A program made the position numbers and the translations under genes. Source: JAUWVG01 sp964633715 (lineage in GTDB: Bacteria; Acidobacteriota; Aminicenantia; Aminicenantales; Aminicenantaceae). Taken from it: a DNA stretch of 64,000 bases. This document shows positions 59,537 to 64,000 of this stretch, piece after piece (the stretch's first letter is position 1; the number at the start of each line of letters is the position of its first letter). The stretch spans positions 20,905 through 84,904 of the forward strand of contig CAZWHQ010000016.1 in the NCBI GenBank assembly GCA_964633715.1, written 5' to 3'. Under the pieces are notes generated by a model. That model had not been told where the DNA came from. It did no database searches and saw nothing but the letters and a program-made list of their open reading frames with translations.

Positions 59537-62500
59537 TCAGTTTTTATTTTCAAAGGTGTATTTGCTGAGATCCCATGGTGAACCGTCTTTTCGAGAAAAG
59601 GGGCGGAGGCGGAAACTGTAAGAATATTCTTTAGCGTAGAGGGTGTATTCCGGATGGGGACGGGCTCTCTCCCCCCAACTTGTGTCCCCTCCCACACCCA
59701 TCTGTTTGTAATCCAGATTGAGAGTGACAAATTTACGTGTTATCAGGTTAAAGGGGTGACGCTGTTCTTTTTCCGGTCCGTTTTCAAAGTCATCGATAAG
59801 AAAATGGTTGGCGCCAACGCTGAGCAGGGGGTTTCCAACAGCAAGTAATCCAATCCCCTGATCATTTGTCAGAGCCACCCACCGGACATCAGTTTTATTG
59901 CCGTTTTCCTGAGGACGGATATAGGGGTGGTACTGGTCTTTAACTTTTCCTTGGTAAACATCCACAGCCGCGCTTGTTTTTCTATCCCAGTAGGATTCGT
60001 GAGGTCCTCTGCCGTACCAGACCATATTGTCGAATTCTTCGGGAAGCGTCATTGTTTGTCCGAATCGGGGCAGTTCGGGAAGACCGTCCTTTCCAGGAAT
60101 AAATCTGTTGAAAATAAGGATGTCCCCGCTGCCGAGTATTCTGTAGGAGCTGAAATATTTAGAAGGCCCAACCGGTATGAAGGATTCGATTTCAAAAAGA
60201 ATTTCGTTTGTGCTGATCTTTTGGGCCGCAACTTTTTTTACAATCCTATTTTTTCCCGCTTCTCGCCATACGGCAAGACGTTTGGGCATGTCGGAACCAA
60301 AATCGTTATCTGTCGGAGCACGCCAGAAATTCGGTGCCAGGCCGGTTTTAATCAATTCCGTATTTTCATAGATTAAAGAGACGATTTCACCGGTATTCTT
60401 GTTCACTTTTATAAAAAATCGACGACCTGTAATAATAAAATTGTGGTTGTCTTCGGTGAGAGCGAGATCAGGGAATCCAGACGAATCTGTCGACTCAGAA
60501 GCAGAGAACACGGGCAGTTGGTACTGCTCCCATGCCAACACATGCCCTTGAGGCATAAGTGGGGCTTTATCTTTTAAAAAAAAAGACAAAAGAAGGAAGT
60601 ATTCCACCCCGGGATCGGGAAGTATTTCAGGGAAGGAAAGATCCATGGTTTTTGATTGTTGTGGAGGAATGTCCAGTTCATCAATCGTTCCTTCTGCAAT
60701 AGTTAACCCATCTCCCTTGATCGACCATTTCAGTGCAACACCATTGAGATCCAGGAAATCATAAAGATTATGGACGTCCACAATTCCTCTTTTTAGGTCG
60801 AGGGGTTTGGCTTTTATATACTGATAGACCTTTTTGACTTCCCAAATATGGGGATGGAGTGTTCTATCGGGGAAGACCAGTCCATTGATACAAAAGTTCC
60901 TGTCACTTGGTGTATCCGGAGGTCCAAAATCGCCGCCATAGGCCCAGTATTCCTCATTGTTTTCATTGAAACTGTAGATTCCCTGGTCGACCCAGTCCCA
61001 AATAAATCCTCCCTGGATTTCTCTATGTAAATTAAAGTAGTCCCAGTAATCTTGAAGGTTGCCCACACTGTTTCCCATGGCATGGGCATATTCACACAAA
61101 ATGAGCGGTCTGTTGTCCAGGCCGTTTTTTAAAAACTCCTCGAGATGGTGAATTTGTCTGTACATGGGACAGATGATATCTGTGTGCTGTTTAGTTCCCG
61201 CCTGCTCATATTGGACAGGGCGCGAGGGATCTCGATCTTTGATCCACTGGTAGGTCGCTTCAAAGTTAATGCCGTCTCCAGCCTCGTTGCCTAAGGACCA
61301 GATAATGATGGAGGGGTGATTTTTATCCCGTTCGACCATGCGAATGGTTCTGTCCAAATGGGCGGTCTTCCAATCGGGATCATTGCCGAGAGTTTTATCA
61401 GGATCGTACCCCATCCCATGAGACTCTATATTGGCCTCATCGATGACGTTCAGTCCGTATAAATCACAGAGTTCGTACCAGCGGGGGACATTGGGATAGT
61501 GGCTGCTGCGTACGGCATTGATGTTGAACTGTTTCATCAGCTCGATGTCCTTCCGCATGTACTCTTCGCTGACAACGCGCCCTGTGGTTGGTTCGTGTTC
61601 ATGACGGTTAACACCCTTAATCGTGATCGGAATCCCGTTTATTTTCAGCTGACCATCTGAAATTTCTACTCTCCTGAAACCGGTTTGACATCCCACTGTT
61701 TCAATGATCTTGCCCGAAGGATCCAATAGAGATAGAACCAGAGTGTAGAGATAAGGGGTTTCAGCTGTCCATTTGGACGGTTCGTTTATGGTGTGGATGA
61801 ATTTAACGGTTGTGCTGTTATCTCCCTCCAGAATGGCTGTCTGATTTAGAGGCTTTGGTAACACTGATTTGTTATGGGCATCGAATAGGTCCAGTTGGAT
61901 ACGATGCGGCCCTGATTTATTTGGCAAATAACTTTTTACCTCGACATTGACTTTCAGAACACCGTCTGTGAAAGTGTCGTCCAGGTCTCCCTGGACAAAA
62001 AAATCCCTGATGTTGACTTGAGGGGTGGAATAGAGAAAGACCTCTCGTTCCATACCGCTGACTTTCCAGTAATCCTGATCTTCGAGATAAGCCCCGTCAC
62101 TCCAGCGGTAGACCTCCACGGCTAGTGTGTTGTTGTTCGTCTTTACAAAATTCGTGATGTTGAATTCGGCCGGGATTTTGCTGCCCTGGCTGTATCCGAC
62201 TTTTTCTCCGTTAATCCAGACATACATGGCGGATTTAACGCTGCCAAAGTGGAGGAAGACCTGTCGTCCTTTCCAGTTTTCCGGAATAGTGAAATTCCGG
62301 CGATACGATCCTACGGGATTGTAATCATGAGGGATATGGGGGGGATTGGCAGGAAATGGGTAATCGACATCCGTGTAAATCGGGACACCAAAACCCTGGA
62401 GCTCCCAGTTGCCGGGCACCTTGATATTTGACCAAAGGCTTACATCAAAATCCTCAGAAAAAAAATCCTTGGGGCGGTCAGCGGGTTTTCTGACCCAGTT

Positions 62501-62761
62501 GAATTTCCAGGTTCCGTTTAGCGACAAAAAAAAGGGAGAGGCAGTCCGGTCATTCTTTAATGCCGCGTCTCTGTCAGCAAAAGGTGTGTATGTGCAGTGA
62601 GCCCGTTCCTTATTCAGATCTATCACTGCAGGATTTTCCCAATCCATAATTAAAGAGTTTTTGTTTTGTGACTCTACATGCTTGGAAAAAACAGCAGCTA
62701 TGAATAGGAGCACAATTATCAAAAGAAATACAAAAGTGCCGAATGTACTGAAATATTTCAT
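59537..62761 (-). CDS. Beta-galactosidase, glycoside hydrolase family 2
   Basis: A protein of 1074 residues with the LacZ domain order: sugar-binding domain (about 75-245), immunoglobulin-like domains, TIM barrel (about 375-670) and the Bgal_small_N domain at the C-terminus (RRFFIKVNKNTGEIVSL onward). The acid/base Glu493 is in WSLGNEAGDG and the nucleophile Glu557 in LILCEYAHAMGNS. An N-terminal hydrophobic helix (about 8-26, FGTFVFLLIIVLLFIAAVF) suggests export or membrane anchoring, unlike cytoplasmic LacZ. ATG 62761 has AAGGTG in front; a GTG three codons earlier is the alternative. It follows the alanine racemase gene after 17 bases. Confidence 0.93.
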   Translation of the reverse strand: MKYFSTFGTFVFLLIIVLLFIAAVFSKHVESQNKNSLIMDWENPAVIDLNKERAHCTYTPFADRDAALKNDRTASPFFLSLNGTWKFNWVRKPADRPKDFFSEDFDVSLWSNIKVPGNWELQGFGVPIYTDVDYPFPANPPHIPHDYNPVGSYRRNFTIPENWKGRQVFLHFGSVKSAMYVWINGEKVGYSQGSKIPAEFNITNFVKTNNNTLAVEVYRWSDGAYLEDQDYWKVSGMEREVFLYSTPQVNIRDFFVQGDLDDTFTDGVLKVNVEVKSYLPNKSGPHRIQLDLFDAHNKSVLPKPLNQTAILEGDNSTTVKFIHTINEPSKWTAETPYLYTLVLSLLDPSGKIIETVGCQTGFRRVEISDGQLKINGIPITIKGVNRHEHEPTTGRVVSEEYMRKDIELMKQFNINAVRSSHYPNVPRWYELCDLYGLNVIDEANIESHGMGYDPDKTLGNDPDWKTAHLDRTIRMVERDKNHPSIIIWSLGNEAGDGINFEATYQWIKDRDPSRPVQYEQAGTKQHTDIICPMYRQIHHLEEFLKNGLDNRPLILCEYAHAMGNSVGNLQDYWDYFNLHREIQGGFIWDWVDQGIYSFNENNEEYWAYGGDFGPPDTPSDRNFCINGLVFPDRTLHPHIWEVKKVYQYIKAKPLDLKRGIVDVHNLYDFLDLNGVALKWSIKGDGLTIAEGTIDELDIPPQQSKTMDLSFPEILPDPGVEYFLLLSFFLKDKAPLMPQGHVLAWEQYQLPVFSASESTDSSGFPDLALTEDNHNFIITGRRFFIKVNKNTGEIVSLIYENTELIKTGLAPNFWRAPTDNDFGSDMPKRLAVWREAGKNRIVKKVAAQKISTNEILFEIESFIPVGPSKYFSSYRILGSGDILIFNRFIPGKDGLPELPRFGQTMTLPEEFDNMVWYGRGPHESYWDRKTSAAVDVYQGKVKDQYHPYIRPQENGNKTDVRWVALTNDQGIGLLAVGNPLLSVGANHFLIDDFENGPEKEQRHPFNLITRKFVTLNLDYKQMGVGGDTSWGERARPHPEYTLYAKEYSYSFRLRPFSRKDGSPWDLSKYTFENKN

Positions 62762-62778
62762 GGAAATCACCTTCTTGT

Positions 62779-63942
62779 TTAGTCAATCCGGTTTGTGATA
62801 ATCCGCGGGATCAAACCATTAAGGCGTGTGACAAATTCGTAATTGATCGTTCCGGCGAGTGAAGACAGCCAATCGACCGAAATAAACTCTTTTCTCTGTT
62901 TTCCGATCAGGACGACCACATCTCCAGGCCTTACATCAGGAATGTCTGTGATATCCACCATAATAAGATTCATACAGACGCGGCCCCTAACAGGAGCGCG
63001 GCGGCCGTGAAGGAGGACAAAAGCCTGGTTGCTTAAACTCCGGGAAAAACCATCCGCATAACCAATAGGGAGAACCGCCAACTGTGTGTTCCGGGTTGTT
63101 TGATAGCTGCAGCCATATCCAATCTTTTGTTTTGCCGGGACGCTCTTGACCTGCCCAACTCTGGTTTTCCAGCTGAGTACGGGCCGGAGAACATCTTTGC
63201 CGTTCTGTGCGTGTTTGATCTTATAGGATACAAAAGTTTCACGTGACGGCCACAAGCCATACATACTGATGCCTACCCTGACCATATCAAAATGAGTTTC
63301 AGAGAATAGGAGTGCCGCAGCTGAGCAGGCCGTATGTTTCTTGATATTGGGATAGTTCTGCTGAATGTGTGTCGAAATGTCTTTAAAACGTTTTAATTGA
63401 GAAAAAGCATAACTGTGGTCTGTGGTGTCTTCGATATTGGCAAAATGTGTATACACACCTTCCAAAATAATCCGTGGAGTCTTTTTCAGTTTCTCGAGAA
63501 ATAATTCCACGTCATCCGGATTTATGCCCTGTCTGTATGTGCCGGTTTCCAGTTTCAGATGGATGCGTACAGGTTGGTCCATATTCCAGGCTTTCCTGTT
63601 TAAGACATCCAGCATATCCGGATCGTAAACCGCCAGTCTGAAACTATTCTTTATGGCTTCGGATAGGTGTTGTGGAGGGATTGGTCCCATTATAAGGACA
63701 TCAAAACTCGGCCCCCATTCCCGGAGGAGCAGGGCCTCTTCCAGTGTGTGCACACAATAGGATTGGATTCCATTCTTTCCGGCCAGCTCGGCTATCTCTT
63801 TCATCCCGTGGCCGTAGGCATTGGCCTTGACAACAAAAGCCAACTCTGTCTTTTTTGGAATGATTTTCCTGAAGAATTCGAGATTCGAAACAAAGGCGTT
63901 CTCAGAAATTTCGATCCAAGTGTTTAAATTCTCTGTGTCCAT
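62779..63942 (-). CDS. alr: Alanine racemase
   Basis: A 387-residue fold-type III PLP enzyme. Lys39 in VVKANAYGHG forms the Schiff base with PLP; the second catalytic base is Tyr in KIGYGCSY; the family's MVRVGISMYGLWPS, PIGYADGFSR and RGRVCMNLIMVDIT are present. It makes D-alanine for peptidoglycan. The short remaining stretch to the window end is AT-rich and should hold its promoter. The beta-galactosidase gene follows after 17 bases and may be co-transcribed. Confidence 0.95.
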   Translation of the reverse strand: MDTENLNTWIEISENAFVSNLEFFRKIIPKKTELAFVVKANAYGHGMKEIAELAGKNGIQSYCVHTLEEALLLREWGPSFDVLIMGPIPPQHLSEAIKNSFRLAVYDPDMLDVLNRKAWNMDQPVRIHLKLETGTYRQGINPDDVELFLEKLKKTPRIILEGVYTHFANIEDTTDHSYAFSQLKRFKDISTHIQQNYPNIKKHTACSAAALLFSETHFDMVRVGISMYGLWPSRETFVSYKIKHAQNGKDVLRPVLSWKTRVGQVKSVPAKQKIGYGCSYQTTRNTQLAVLPIGYADGFSRSLSNQAFVLLHGRRAPVRGRVCMNLIMVDITDIPDVRPGDVVVLIGKQRKEFISVDWLSSLAGTINYEFVTRLNGLIPRIITNRID

Positions 63943-64000
63943 GGGGCCAAAATCAAAATAACAGCCTTACCAAGTGTTTGCAAGATTTTTTAATTTAAGT

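Noticed and set aside
1..64000. CRISPR arrays, insertion sequences, phage genes, tRNA and rRNA genes
   Set aside because: No regularly spaced repeats, transposase or integrase motifs, cloverleaf-like or rRNA-like stretches were seen by eye; a tRNAscan/Infernal run would be needed to exclude small RNAs.

Overview
The window reads as a gene-dense chromosomal segment of an anaerobic, heterotrophic Gram-negative bacterium, most likely from the Acidobacteriota / Candidatus Aminicenantes side of the tree. The evidence is an Oar-type TonB-dependent receptor with a carboxypeptidase-like N-terminal domain, two GWxTD-type secreted proteins, a sulfatase-fold protein fused to TPRs, an outer-membrane beta-barrel protein and strong AAGGAG ribosome sites. 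The lineage is inferred from these family habits, not proven. I saw no rRNA, tRNA, CRISPR array, insertion sequence or prophage, and no dedicated transcription factor.

Layout. 1-9953 (+): a tightly packed sugar-catabolism operon. It holds the end of an SDR dehydrogenase, a KDPG aldolase/KDG kinase fusion, a DUF2461 protein, a GH38 alpha-mannosidase, a Gfo/Idh/MocA oxidoreductase, a UroD-like protein, a ROK kinase and an APC permease. 9980-15978: an amidohydrolase, a large unrecognised glycosidase-like protein, a duplicated TPR membrane protein, a DUF5683 protein, a DsrE-like protein and a possible TusA remnant. 16137-20176 (+): thiolase, 3-hydroxybutyryl-CoA dehydrogenase, glutaryl-CoA dehydrogenase-like enzyme and crotonase. 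20183-23476 (-): dienoyl-CoA hydratase (Dch), zinc alcohol dehydrogenase (Had candidate) and an AlkZ-like protein. 23512-33412: the sulfatase-fold/TPR protein, the TonB receptor with a strong terminator, and a GWxTD / TPR / GWxTD trio. 33399-41575 (-): a seven-gene operon of isocitrate dehydrogenase-like enzyme, HD-domain protein, fused aconitase-type enzyme, CitD-CitE fusion, CitF and a LeuC/LeuD-type pair. 41746-58615 (+): a probable twelve-gene operon of benzoyl-CoA reductase-type subunit and activator, ADP-forming acyl-CoA synthetase, Na+/solute symporter, 6-oxocyclohex-1-ene-1-carbonyl-CoA hydrolase (BamA/Oah), thiolase, 3-hydroxyacyl-CoA dehydrogenase/enoyl-CoA hydratase fusion, SDR, thiolase, sirtuin and a two-gene molybdenum hydroxylase. 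58612-63942 (-): outer-membrane protein, GH2 beta-galactosidase and alanine racemase.

The main biological story is anaerobic degradation of aromatic compounds through benzoyl-CoA. Reading the two plus-strand clusters together with the Dch/Had pair gives candidate enzymes for every step from benzoyl-CoA to acetyl-CoA: ring reduction, diene hydration, alcohol oxidation, hydrolytic ring opening, beta-oxidation to glutaryl-CoA, oxidation to crotonyl-CoA, and cleavage to acetyl-CoA. The gap is in the ring reductase: only one dehydratase-type subunit and one activator are present, where the known ATP-dependent enzyme has two of each. Between the two halves sits a citrate lyase / aconitase / isocitrate dehydrogenase operon that could join acetyl units and C4-C6 acids, though its direction cannot be read from sequence.
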